Source: Gemmatimonas phototrophica
GTDB taxonomy: Bacteria; Latescibacterota; UBA2968; UBA8231
Assembly (NCBI GenBank): GCA_945861755.1
Contig: CAMAVQ010000020.1
Coordinates: forward strand, 1 to 38,813
Reading direction: 5' to 3'
Length of the DNA stretch: 38,813 nucleotides
The notes below the pieces were generated by a model. It was not told where the DNA came from and did no database searches. It saw only the letters and a program-made list of their open reading frames with translations. The position numbers were made by a program, and so were the translations under genes. This document shows, piece after piece, positions 19,260 through 26,636 of the stretch. How positions within the stretch are numbered: the stretch's first letter is position 1; each line of letters starts with the position of its first letter.

Positions 19260-20180
19260 TCAGCTGTAGCCGAATTCCTCCAGGTCATCCTCCCGGTCCC
19301 GCCAGTCAGCCCGCACCTTCACCCACAATTCCAGAAACACCGGCTGCTCCAGAAATTCCTCCAACTGTTTGCGGGCTTCCTGGCCGATGCTGCGCAGCCG
19401 GCTCCCCCCCTTGCCGATGAGAATGCCCTTCTGGCTGTCGCGCTCCACATAGATCGTGGCGGCGATATAGGTCTTGGGCAGGCGCTCGGCAAACTCCTCG
19501 ATCACCACATTGATGGCGTAGGGCAATTCGTCGCTGAGCTGGTTGAAGGCGGCCTCGCGGATGAACTCGGCGGCGAAGAAACGCTCCGGCTGCTCGGCCA
19601 CCATGTCTTCTGGGTAGAGAAAAGGGCCGAGGGGCAGGAAGGCGGTCAGGCGCTCCAGCAGGGCTTCGAGGTTGTCGCCCCGCAGCGCCGAGATAGGCAG
19701 CAACTCTTCCAGGCCCAGCTCGCGCTTCAGGGCAGGGGCCAGATCCCTCAGGGCGTGAGGGGCGAGCAGGTCCACCTTGTTGAGCACTGCCACCAGCGGT
19801 TTCCGGTTGTGGGCCACAAAGGCCTGCACCAGTTCGCGCCGGTCATAGGGGCTGGTGCCGTCCAGGAGCAGCAACACCGCGTCGGCCTCGCGCACCGCGA
19901 TCTCGATCTGGCGGGACATGAGCTGGTGCAGCCGGTACTGCGGCTCGAGCAGGCCGGGGGTATCGAGGAAGATCATCTGGGCGCCGGGGCGGCTCAGGAT
20001 GCCCAGCACCCGCCCCCGGGTAGTCTGCGGCTTGGCGGTGACGATGGACAGGCGCTGCCCCAGACAGCTGTTAAACAAGGTCGACTTCCCGGCGTTGGGC
20101 CGGCCGATCAGGGCGATGTACCCGCAGCGGGAATTAGAGTCTGAAACCGGCAGAGAAGCGGTAGGTGGGGTCGAGTCCAT
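19260..20180 (-). CDS. era: GTPase Era, ribosome small-subunit assembly factor
   Basis: Essential GTPase that binds the 3' end of 16S rRNA and couples ribosome assembly to growth. It is 306 aa. G1 is GRPNAGKST (residues 26-34), the switch region has TAKPQTTR, G3 is DTPG (73-76), G4 is NKVD and G5 is ISALRGDN. The C-terminal KH domain has ILIGKGGSRLRSIG. About 18 residues precede the first strand, and no internal start is available, so the ATG at 20180 stands. It has GGAG 4 nt upstream. That start lies inside the last codons of the upstream barrel gene (47-nt overlap), so the two genes are tightly coupled. Confidence 0.97.
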   Translation of the reverse strand: MDSTPPTASLPVSDSNSRCGYIALIGRPNAGKSTLFNSCLGQRLSIVTAKPQTTRGRVLGILSRPGAQMIFLDTPGLLEPQYRLHQLMSRQIEIAVREADAVLLLLDGTSPYDRRELVQAFVAHNRKPLVAVLNKVDLLAPHALRDLAPALKRELGLEELLPISALRGDNLEALLERLTAFLPLGPFLYPEDMVAEQPERFFAAEFIREAAFNQLSDELPYAINVVIEEFAERLPKTYIAATIYVERDSQKGILIGKGGSRLRSIGQEARKQLEEFLEQPVFLELWVKVRADWRDREDDLEEFGYS

Positions 20181-21066
20181 CGTGCTCCAGGTAGGCCATG
20201 TCCAGGGTCAGGCGCCGGTGGGGCTGTAATCCCAGGCCAAAGGCTTTGCGCTCTTCCTCCAGGCCCGCCCGCAGGGCGATGTTCTTGTACCAGTATTCGA
20301 AGCCGGCGTTCAACGGAGCGGCGCCCGACTCGTCTTCGGCCGCACCGCCGCCGCGCCCGGCCAGGACCGCCGTAGCCCGACCGCCGGCCAGGGGCCGGGT
20401 CCAGGCCATGCCCAGCTGCAGCGAGGGCTGGATGTGGTCGGTGGTCTCGGTGTTCCAGAAGAGGGGCGTGGTGGTCAGATCGCGCAGATTGGCGGCCAGG
20501 GCCAGGCCCCAGCCCAGGCGCAGGCGCAGACCCGCGTCGAGGCCAAAGCCGTAGGCGTGATAGGTGCTCACGCTGCTGTAGAGCAGCTTGAGACTGGCGC
20601 CCAGTTCGACTCGGCGGTGGACGCGGCGCCCCCCCGACAGGTACAGGGCGTAGTCGGCACTGGTCTCTGCCGAAAGCAGCACCGGACGGTTGTCCGGACC
20701 AATGGGCAACGAGGGGTCCTGCAAGGTAGTGAAGGGGATATCGGGCACGCCCACCCGCAACAAACTGAAAGCCAGATTGCCCAGGCGGGTGCGCGGCAGG
20801 GCCAGGGCCACGAAATCCCCGTCCACCAGGCCAAAGCGCTCGTCGTGGGTGAGGTGGAGCTGGCGCCCGTCCAGGGCTGCCAGTCCCGCTGGATTCCAGT
20901 ACCCCGCCGTGGCCCCCTCGGCCAGGGCCACGTAGGCACTGCCCAGAGCCAGGGCCCGCGCATCGGCACCCAGCGCCAGCCGCTCCCCGGCGTACGCCGA
21001 AGCCGCGCCGGCGGGATCGGACAGGGCAAAGAGGCCGAGACAGGAAAGAAGCAGGAGGGTTTTCAT
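20134..21066 (-). CDS. PorV/PorQ-family outer membrane beta-barrel protein
   Basis: 310 aa with a signal peptide (MKTLLLLSCLGLFALSDPAGA). The family signature LALGADARALALGSAYVALAEGATAGYWNPAGLA sits at the mature N-terminus (in parts, residues about 30-65), followed by LTHDERFGLVDGDFVALALP. Alternating amphipathic strands run to a terminal aromatic strand (YRFSAGFRL). Relatives are FadL-like barrels common in FCB phyla; PorV itself escorts type IX secretion cargo, but no other T9SS gene is here, so no specific role is claimed. The gene overlaps era by 47 nt and has its own strong promoter. The ATG at 21066 has no SD, in line with a near-leaderless transcript. Confidence 0.85.
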   Translation of the reverse strand: MKTLLLLSCLGLFALSDPAGAASAYAGERLALGADARALALGSAYVALAEGATAGYWNPAGLAALDGRQLHLTHDERFGLVDGDFVALALPRTRLGNLAFSLLRVGVPDIPFTTLQDPSLPIGPDNRPVLLSAETSADYALYLSGGRRVHRRVELGASLKLLYSSVSTYHAYGFGLDAGLRLRLGWGLALAANLRDLTTTPLFWNTETTDHIQPSLQLGMAWTRPLAGGRATAVLAGRGGGAAEDESGAAPLNAGFEYWYKNIALRAGLEEERKAFGLGLQPHRRLTLDMAYLEHDGLDPTYRFSAGFRL

Positions 21067-21076
21067 CGGGTGTTCA

Positions 21077-21106
21077 ATTGTAACAGAACAAGCCGAGGGA
21101 TGTCAA
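21077..21106 (-). promoter_or_regulatory. Sigma-70 promoter for the porV-era unit, near-leaderless
   Basis: On the minus strand: TTGACA (21106-21101), 18 bp, TACAAT (21082-21077). The start codon lies 10 nt after the -10, so the 5' leader would be about 2-4 nt. The -35 overlaps the stop codon of the upstream glycerate kinase gene, so promoter and coding end share bases. Confidence 0.7.
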
Positions 21107-22437
21107 GAGATCAGCAGCAGGCGCAGGTCCATGACATTGGTGCCGGTGGGCCCGGTGTGCAACAGATCTCCCAGCGCCGCGAAGAAGGGGTAGGCGTCGT
21201 TTTCCCGCAGACTAACCGCCGCCGAGAGCCCCTGCTGGCGGGCCCGTTCCAGGGTGCTGCCGTCGACCAGGGCGCCGGCCGCGTCGGTGGGGCCATCGGT
21301 GCCGTCGGTGCCCCCGCTCAGGCAGGTGACCCGCTCCCACCCGTCCAGCTGCAGGGCGGCAGCCAGGGCGAATTCCTGGTTGCGCCCGCCTTTGCCCTTG
21401 CCGCGCAGGGTGACGGTGGTCTCGCCGCCGCTGATGATGCAGGCCGGCGGTGCCAGGGGCCGGCCCGTAGCGCAGACCTCCTGGGCAATGGCCGCATGTA
21501 CGCCGGCCACCTCGCGGGTCTCCCCGGCGATACGGGAGGAGAGCACCAGGGTCTGGTAGCCCAGAGCGCGGGCTTCCGCTTCGGCCGCCTCGATAGCCAG
21601 CACATTGCTGCCCACCACCTCGGTGCGGGTGCGGGCAAAACAGGGGTCCCCAGCCTTGGGGGTTTCTGGCAGTATACCGGCAGCGCCGGCCTCTAGGTGG
21701 CGGCAGACGGCGGCCGGCAACTGGGCGGCCAGCTGGTACCGCTCGACCAGGGCCAGACACTGGGCAAAGGTGGTGGCATCGGGATGGGTAGGGCCAGAGG
21801 CGATGGTGTCGAGGCGGTCGCCGATCACGTCGGAGATCAGCAGCGAGACCACCCGCGCCGGGCTGGCCTGCCTGGCCAACTGCCCGCCCTTGACCTTGGA
21901 CAGATGTTTGCGAAAGGTGTTGATCTCCTCGATGGGCGCCCCGCAGGCCAAAAGCGCCTGGGTGGTGGCCTGCTTGTCGGCCAGGGTGAGCCCAGCGGCC
22001 GGGGCCGGCATCAGCGCTGAGCCGCCGCCCGAGAAGAGGCAGAGCACCAGATCATCGGGACCCAAGCCCTCCAGCAGGCTCAGCATATGTCCGGTGCCGG
22101 CGACGCCGGCCTGGTCGGGCAGGGGATGGCCGCACTCAGTGGTGGTGATGCGGGTGAGGGGCAGGGCGTGGCCGTACTTGGTGTTGATGGCCCCGGCGCT
22201 GAGGCGCTCGCCCAGGACTTCCTCGGCGGCGGCGGCCATCGCCGGGGTGGCTTTGCCCGCCCCGAGGACCACCAAGCGAGCGTGGTCTTTCAGCGGACAG
22301 GCCTGCCCGAGAATGGACAGTTGCCCACCCTCGACCGATAGGGCGCGGCGCACCGCGCGTCCCGGGTCAGCGGCCCGGAGGGCGGCGCGGAAGATCTGCA
22401 GGGCGTGGGTGCGCCGCTGCCGGGAATCGGGGATCAT
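21103..22437 (-). CDS. Glycerate 2-kinase (MOFRL / DUF4147 family)
   Basis: Phosphorylates D-glycerate at O2 to give 2-phosphoglycerate, feeding enolase and PEP. It is 444 aa, the normal length. The N-terminal domain has ARLVVLGAGKATPAMAAAAEEVLG and a glycine-rich LFSGGGSALMPAP. The middle has FRKHLSKVKGGQLA and SDVIGDRLDTIASGPTHPD. The C-terminal MOFRL domain has ISGGETTVTLRGKGKGGRNQEFALA and SGGTDGTDGPTDAAGA. The start lies only 5 nt after lexA's stop with no clear SD, so it is probably translated from the lexA message. In context it may serve a sugar-acid or photorespiratory-type pathway feeding PPDK. Confidence 0.93.
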   Translation of the reverse strand: MIPDSRQRRTHALQIFRAALRAADPGRAVRRALSVEGGQLSILGQACPLKDHARLVVLGAGKATPAMAAAAEEVLGERLSAGAINTKYGHALPLTRITTTECGHPLPDQAGVAGTGHMLSLLEGLGPDDLVLCLFSGGGSALMPAPAAGLTLADKQATTQALLACGAPIEEINTFRKHLSKVKGGQLARQASPARVVSLLISDVIGDRLDTIASGPTHPDATTFAQCLALVERYQLAAQLPAAVCRHLEAGAAGILPETPKAGDPCFARTRTEVVGSNVLAIEAAEAEARALGYQTLVLSSRIAGETREVAGVHAAIAQEVCATGRPLAPPACIISGGETTVTLRGKGKGGRNQEFALAAALQLDGWERVTCLSGGTDGTDGPTDAAGALVDGSTLERARQQGLSAAVSLRENDAYPFFAALGDLLHTGPTGTNVMDLRLLLIS

Positions 22438-22442
22438 GCGGC

Positions 22443-23072
22443 TCAGAAGCGCCGCATCAGGCCCACCACCTTGCCGGCGATGCGGAAATTGACGGCCTCG
22501 GGAGAGACCACAATCGGAGCGAAGGCCTCGTTTTCGGGCAGGAGCCTCACCCCTTCAGGAGAAGGGTGATAGCGTTTCACCGTGGCTTCTTCGTCGAGCA
22601 GGGCCACGACGATATCGCCGCGCTCGGCCTGCTCCTGATGCCTGGCCAGGACGATATCGCCGTTGAGGATACCGGCGTTCTTCATACTGTCCCCGTGGAC
22701 CCGCAGCGCGAAGAGTTCGCCCGAGGCGGGCAGCAGGGTCTTGTCGACCTGGAGCATGCTCTCGATGTTCTGGGTGGCCAGGATGGGCTGCCCCGCCGCC
22801 ACCCGCCCGATGAGCGGCACCTCGCGGATGTCGGCAGAAAGGGGCGTCTGTTCGAGAAAATCGGCCAGCTCGATGCCCCGGGAGAGCCGGGCGTGCCGGC
22901 GTATATGCCCTTTTTTCTCCAGGGCCGCTAGGGTGGTGCGCACCCCGTTGGTGGAGTTGATCTGGAACACCTCCATGATCTCCCGGATGGTGGGAGGTGC
23001 CCCCCGGGTGCGGATGGTCTGGGCGATGAAGTCATAGATGCTTTGCTGGCGGGTCGTCAGTTTTTTGCGCAT
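22443..23072 (-). CDS. lexA: SOS-response repressor LexA
   Basis: Represses DNA-damage genes and self-cleaves when RecA is activated. It is 209 aa from the ATG at 23072 (GGAG six bases upstream); a TTG at 23084 would add four residues. The N-terminal winged helix has TTRQQSIYDFIAQTIRTRG and INSTNGVRTTLAALEKKGHIRR. The cleavage bond is A93-G94 in RVAAGQP. The catalytic dyad is S129 (HGDSM) and K166 (ATVKRY). gck follows 5 nt later in the same unit. The upstream region carries a promoter and direct TACTGC repeats that may be its own operator. Confidence 0.97.
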   Translation of the reverse strand: MRKKLTTRQQSIYDFIAQTIRTRGAPPTIREIMEVFQINSTNGVRTTLAALEKKGHIRRHARLSRGIELADFLEQTPLSADIREVPLIGRVAAGQPILATQNIESMLQVDKTLLPASGELFALRVHGDSMKNAGILNGDIVLARHQEQAERGDIVVALLDEEATVKRYHPSPEGVRLLPENEAFAPIVVSPEAVNFRIAGKVVGLMRRF

Positions 23073-23111
23073 GTCCTGCTCCAATCATTTCCCGGGGAAA
23101 AGGCAGCGTAC

Positions 23112-23151
23112 TACTGCTATAATAAATACTGCCCAAAAGTTCATTTGTCAA
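23112..23151 (-). promoter_or_regulatory. lexA: Candidate lexA promoter and direct-repeat operator
   Basis: On the minus strand TTGACA (23151-23146) is followed after 17 bp by TATTTA (23128-23123), a weak -10. TACTGC occurs twice on the plus strand (23112-23117 and 23127-23132), equal to GCAGTA-N9-GCAGTA reading towards lexA, overlapping and flanking the -10. GCAG (23103-23106) and CTGC (23114-23117) add an inverted element. No E. coli (CTG-N10-CAG) or Bacillus type SOS box is present. Confidence 0.35.
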
Positions 23152-23168
23152 GTCGCTGCCACTTTCCC

Positions 23169-23197
23169 TTAGCAAAACGCCTACTTTTTCATATAAT
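23169..23197 (+). promoter_or_regulatory. Candidate promoter for the envelope protein gene at 23229
   Basis: TTAGCA (23169-23174), 17 bp, TATAAT (23192-23197, perfect -10). The predicted start near 23204 gives a leader of about 25 nt carrying GAGG five bases before the ATG. It is divergent from lexA within 156 bp. Confidence 0.6.
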
Positions 23198-23228
23198 TGA
23201 CAAGCAGGTGGTTATTCGAGAGGGAGAT

Positions 23229-23732
23229 ATGTATACTCGCCGCGCTTCATGGGTTTTGGTGGTTGCGCTATGGCTGGCCGTCCCGGAACAATACGCCTGG
23301 GCCGCCGGTAACGGGATTCTGCAACCGTCCACCCCGATCCCGGCCGGCTGGTCCGCCGAGGTGCAGGCCAGCGACAAAAAACCATGGTTTAGTTGGAGAG
23401 ATGTCTTTAGCAGACACACGGCCCTGGGGCTCACCCTGATGGGAGGCGGAGTATTCTTCATCGAGAAAGGTTTCGACTTTCATCGCGAGGCAGACGCACT
23501 TTACGATCGCTACCTGGATGCCCTCGACCCCACGGAGATTTCCCTCCTCTACCAGCGCACCACCCAGCGGGACCTGAAAAGCCGGCTCAGTTGGACCCTG
23601 GGCACCGCTTTGGCCGCCGGCGGCATCCACATGCTCTTCGGCCGCCAACTGGCCACCCTTCATCTCGAACTGGCACCGCTCTTTTCCGGCAATCTCTACG
23701 GTACTCAAGTGCAACTTTCCAAGGACTTCTGA
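23229..23732 (+). CDS. Exported small envelope protein, unknown family
   Basis: 167 aa. The start at 23229 follows a purine-rich GAGAGGGAG and gives a clear signal peptide (MYTRRASWVLVVALWLAVPEQYAWA|AG). The mature part has two hydrophobic segments (TALGLTLMGGGVFFIEKG and LSWTLGTALAAGGIHMLF) separated by a helical YDRYLDALDPTEISLLYQRTTQRDLKSR stretch, and ends with phenylalanine. The pattern is reminiscent of short inner- or outer-membrane proteins found with lipoproteins in FCB bacteria, but I recognise no named family. It is followed 19 nt later by the fibronectin-type lipoprotein, with which it probably forms an operon. Confidence 0.65.
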   Translation: MYTRRASWVLVVALWLAVPEQYAWAAGNGILQPSTPIPAGWSAEVQASDKKPWFSWRDVFSRHTALGLTLMGGGVFFIEKGFDFHREADALYDRYLDALDPTEISLLYQRTTQRDLKSRLSWTLGTALAAGGIHMLFGRQLATLHLELAPLFSGNLYGTQVQLSKDF

Positions 23733-23751
23733 AGGCCTTTCCCGGCAACCC

Positions 23752-24831
23752 ATGCGCTCGCCTGCCCTACACCTCAAAACCAAAACAACCCCGAGAGGTC
23801 TGCGATCTGCCCGGGTGCTGGTATGGCTTGCGCTGCTGCTGGCGCTGAACTGCGGCCGCGAGCGGCGCAACCCCCTGGACCCGGAGACCAGTTTGGTCAC
23901 GGAACGGCTGTCGCCGCCTGCGAGTATGGTGGCCACCCCCGGCAAGGGCCTGGTGCGCCTGCAATGGACCCCGGTCTCCAGCCGGCTGCTGGCGGGTTAT
24001 GCGCTGTACCGGGCCGAACAGGTGAACGGCAACTATGCCTGGGTCCAGGGCGACGGGGACACCTCGCTGAACATCACCACCAGCAAGACCGTTTTTGTGG
24101 ATTCCGCCGGACTCTCGGTGAAAACCTATTACTACCAGATCGCCGCCGTCGATACCAACGGCCTGCTCAGCCGGCACTCGCCCTTTGTGGTGGTAACCGT
24201 TCAGGACGACAATGCCCCGCCGGCAGCACCCCAGAATCTGTCAGTGGTGGCAGACAAGAGTGCAAAAGGCAGCCTGCTGCTGCGGTGGACCGCACCCATG
24301 CTCGATGCAGACGGCGGCGAACTCACTGGGCTGGCGGGGTATTTGATTCTGCGTTCAGAGGGAAACGGCGCGTCCCTGGCCCCGGTGGACACGGTGGATG
24401 CCCAGACCCGGGAGTACATCGATGCGGGGTTGAAGGGGGTCACTCAGTACATCTATGCGGTGCAGGCTTTTGACCAAGCCGGCAACTACGGCCCGCTCTC
24501 TTTGCCCGGCCAGGCAACCACCCGGGGCGTCCTGCCCGCCTCCGGGCTCAACGCCACGGCAGGTATAGAACGGATCGAGTTGCGCTGGAACCGCAGCCTG
24601 GACGCAGTTCTGGCCGGGTACAACCTGTACCGCGCCAATCGCTCGGATGGAGAATACCTGCGACTGAGCGGCAGCGAAGGCCCCTCCTTCACTACCGGCC
24701 GCACGGCCTATCTCGACTCGAATCTGGAGGGGGGGCAGATCTATTACTACCGGGTGAGCGCCGTCACCGCCACCGAGGAAAGCGCGCTGTCGGAGTTTGC
24801 CGGCGCCGCCGCCCTACCCGATACCCTCTGA
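23752..24831 (+). CDS. Lipoprotein with three fibronectin type III domains
   Basis: 359 aa. After a basic N-terminus a hydrophobic stretch ends in LLALNC, giving a probable lipid-modified Cys34 followed by GRERRNPLDP, a motif typical of FCB fibronectin lipoproteins. Three FN3 domains follow, at about residues 52-150 (LQWTPVSSRLLAGYALYRA, TYYYQIAAVDTNG), 155-255 (LRWTAPMLDADGGELTGLAGYLILR) and 258-355 (ELRWNRSLDAVLAGYNLYRA, YYYRVSAVTATEES). A surface or periplasmic adhesion/scaffold role is likely. The ATG at 23752 lies 19 nt after the preceding stop with a weak RBS; a later GTG would give a shorter signal peptide. Confidence 0.75.
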   Translation: MRSPALHLKTKTTPRGLRSARVLVWLALLLALNCGRERRNPLDPETSLVTERLSPPASMVATPGKGLVRLQWTPVSSRLLAGYALYRAEQVNGNYAWVQGDGDTSLNITTSKTVFVDSAGLSVKTYYYQIAAVDTNGLLSRHSPFVVVTVQDDNAPPAAPQNLSVVADKSAKGSLLLRWTAPMLDADGGELTGLAGYLILRSEGNGASLAPVDTVDAQTREYIDAGLKGVTQYIYAVQAFDQAGNYGPLSLPGQATTRGVLPASGLNATAGIERIELRWNRSLDAVLAGYNLYRANRSDGEYLRLSGSEGPSFTTGRTAYLDSNLEGGQIYYYRVSAVTATEESALSEFAGAAALPDTL

Positions 24832-24840
24832 AATCCTAGC

Positions 24841-25134
24841 TCATTCCTTCTCCTGCGCCATCTGCCACTTCAGGACTGCATCGAGAATTTCGTCGATGTT
24901 TTTCGGGCGCGGCGAGGAATTTTCTTCCAGCGGGAGAGAAAAATGGTCCTGCAGTTGGCGCATGCTGCCGGCAATAGTGTCGATGGCCAGAGACAAGTGC
25001 TGACGGTCGTCAGCCGAGATGCCGAGCTGTTCGCTCCGTTCCAACTCGTTCTGCAGGAGCGAATAGACTTCTAGCATCCGTGCCGTCTGGATCTTGATGC
25101 GGTCGATGCGTTGCTTATTGGGTAAAGCAGCCAT
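24841..25134 (-). CDS. Small helical protein, unknown function
   Basis: 97 aa, with AAAGGG 7 nt before the ATG. It is predicted almost entirely alpha-helical with heptad-like spacing (RIDRIKIQTARMLEVYSLLQNELERSEQ), no membrane segment and no cysteine. It has a short disordered acidic/proline stretch (LEENSSPRPKN) before a last helix. It is convergent with the FN3 lipoprotein gene and divergent from tilS. I recognise no family. Confidence 0.6.
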   Translation of the reverse strand: MAALPNKQRIDRIKIQTARMLEVYSLLQNELERSEQLGISADDRQHLSLAIDTIAGSMRQLQDHFSLPLEENSSPRPKNIDEILDAVLKWQMAQEKE

Positions 25135-25232
25135 GGTTTTTCCCTTTCAGTGGGCACGGCACAGGGAGCAGGGAGTGACCTCTGATCAAGCAATACTCGT
25201 TCCAGCTTGGGGGGTACCCTCGCCCCACCGCC

Positions 25233-26624
25233 ATGCTGCCCCCTGAATTACGCGCCCTGGTGGGCGCTTTCCTGCGCGAGGTGGCCAAGGTCCGGACCGG
25301 GGAGCGACTGCTGCTGGCCCTTTCCGGGGGCCTCGACTCGGTGGTCCTGCTCGACCTGCTCGACCGGCTCAGGCACGAACTGGACCTCGGTCTTCATGTG
25401 GCCCATTTCGATCACCAGCTGCGCCCCGACTCCGGGGGCGACAGCCGCTTTGCCGCCGAACTGGCTGCCGCGCGCGGTCTGCCCTGCACTTGTGGCAGCG
25501 GGGACGTGGCCGGGCACGCCCGCCGGCACCGACTCTCCCTAGAAGCCGCTGCCCGCGAATTGCGTTATGCCTTCCTCGACGAGGTGGCCCTGGCCACCGG
25601 CTGCCAGTACCTCGCCCTGGCCCACCACGCCGACGACCAGGCCGAGACCCTGCTGCTGCGGCTGTTGCGCGGCAGCGGCACCACCGGCCTGGGGGCCATG
25701 CGCCCGGTGCGCCAGGGGCGGTACCTGCGCCCCCTGCTAGCGGTCGAACGCAACGTGCTGGCCACCTATGCGCAAACCGAGGGTCTGGAATTCCGCGAGG
25801 ATCCCTCCAACCGCGACCTGCGTTTCGTGCGCAACCGGGTGCGCCGCGAACTGATCCCCCAGCTCCAGGCCCAGTACAACCCCGCGCTGGTCCAAGTACT
25901 GGGGCGGACCGCCCAGATCTTACAAGCGGAGGACAGCCTGCTGGATGAGTTGGCGCAACAAGCTTTGCAGACAGTCGTTTGCGCGCGATCTCCTCTCAAG
26001 ATTGTCCTTGCTGCCCCCTCGCTGGTAAATTATCATATAGCGGTACAGCGGCGGATCGTGAGGACGCTCTTCGAGGCCCAGGGTCAAGGGCCTTTTGATT
26101 TTGCCCAGCTAGAGGCCGTGCTGGAATTGGCCCGTCGGGCCGGCTCCGGCCTCCTGCCCCTGCGCGCCGGCTGGCGTATGCAGCGGGCCGGCGACCTCCT
26201 GATCCTGCGCCGCGGTCAACTATCGCCCGCAGAAGAAAAGGTCCAGAGCCCCGGCAGGACTCCCGTCCCCACCCGGAACTGCACCCTGGTAGCTCAGGTA
26301 CTGCCGGCCGACTCTTTCTCTGGGCTCAAGGAACGCCTGGGTGCCTGGTGTGCGGCCCTCGACGCCGACCAACTGGCCGAAACGCTGACTCTGCGCAGCC
26401 CGCGCCCCGGAGACCGCTTTCAGCCCCTGGGCCTGCAAGGCCGCAAGAAGCTTAGCGACTTCCTCATCGACCGCAAATGGCCGCGCATCCTCCGGGATGA
26501 GTTGTTGTTGCTGACCTGCGGCGACCAGATCGCCTGGGTGGCCGGTCTGGCAATCGGCCACCCCTTCAGGGTCCGGCAGGACACCCGCCGGTTGCTGTTG
26601 CTGGAGATGCAACACGAAAGTTGA
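25233..26624 (+). CDS. tilS: tRNA(Ile)-lysidine synthase TilS
   Basis: Converts C34 of tRNA-Ile(CAU) to lysidine so that it reads AUA. It is 463 aa. The PP-loop ATP-binding motif SGGLDS occupies residues 31-36. The family motifs VAHFDHQLRPDSGGDSRFA, LALAHHADDQAETLLLRLLRGSG and REDPSNRDLRFVRNRVRRELIP follow. The C-terminal domain includes SPRPGDRFQPLGLQGRKKLSDFLIDRKWP, the tRNA-recognition part, so it is a full-length multi-domain form. No SD was seen before the ATG. It is the first gene of a tilS-ftsH-folP-cdaA unit, an order shared by several phyla. Confidence 0.96.
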   Translation: MLPPELRALVGAFLREVAKVRTGERLLLALSGGLDSVVLLDLLDRLRHELDLGLHVAHFDHQLRPDSGGDSRFAAELAAARGLPCTCGSGDVAGHARRHRLSLEAAARELRYAFLDEVALATGCQYLALAHHADDQAETLLLRLLRGSGTTGLGAMRPVRQGRYLRPLLAVERNVLATYAQTEGLEFREDPSNRDLRFVRNRVRRELIPQLQAQYNPALVQVLGRTAQILQAEDSLLDELAQQALQTVVCARSPLKIVLAAPSLVNYHIAVQRRIVRTLFEAQGQGPFDFAQLEAVLELARRAGSGLLPLRAGWRMQRAGDLLILRRGQLSPAEEKVQSPGRTPVPTRNCTLVAQVLPADSFSGLKERLGAWCAALDADQLAETLTLRSPRPGDRFQPLGLQGRKKLSDFLIDRKWPRILRDELLLLTCGDQIAWVAGLAIGHPFRVRQDTRRLLLLEMQHES

Positions 26625-26636
26625 GAAACGAGACCC

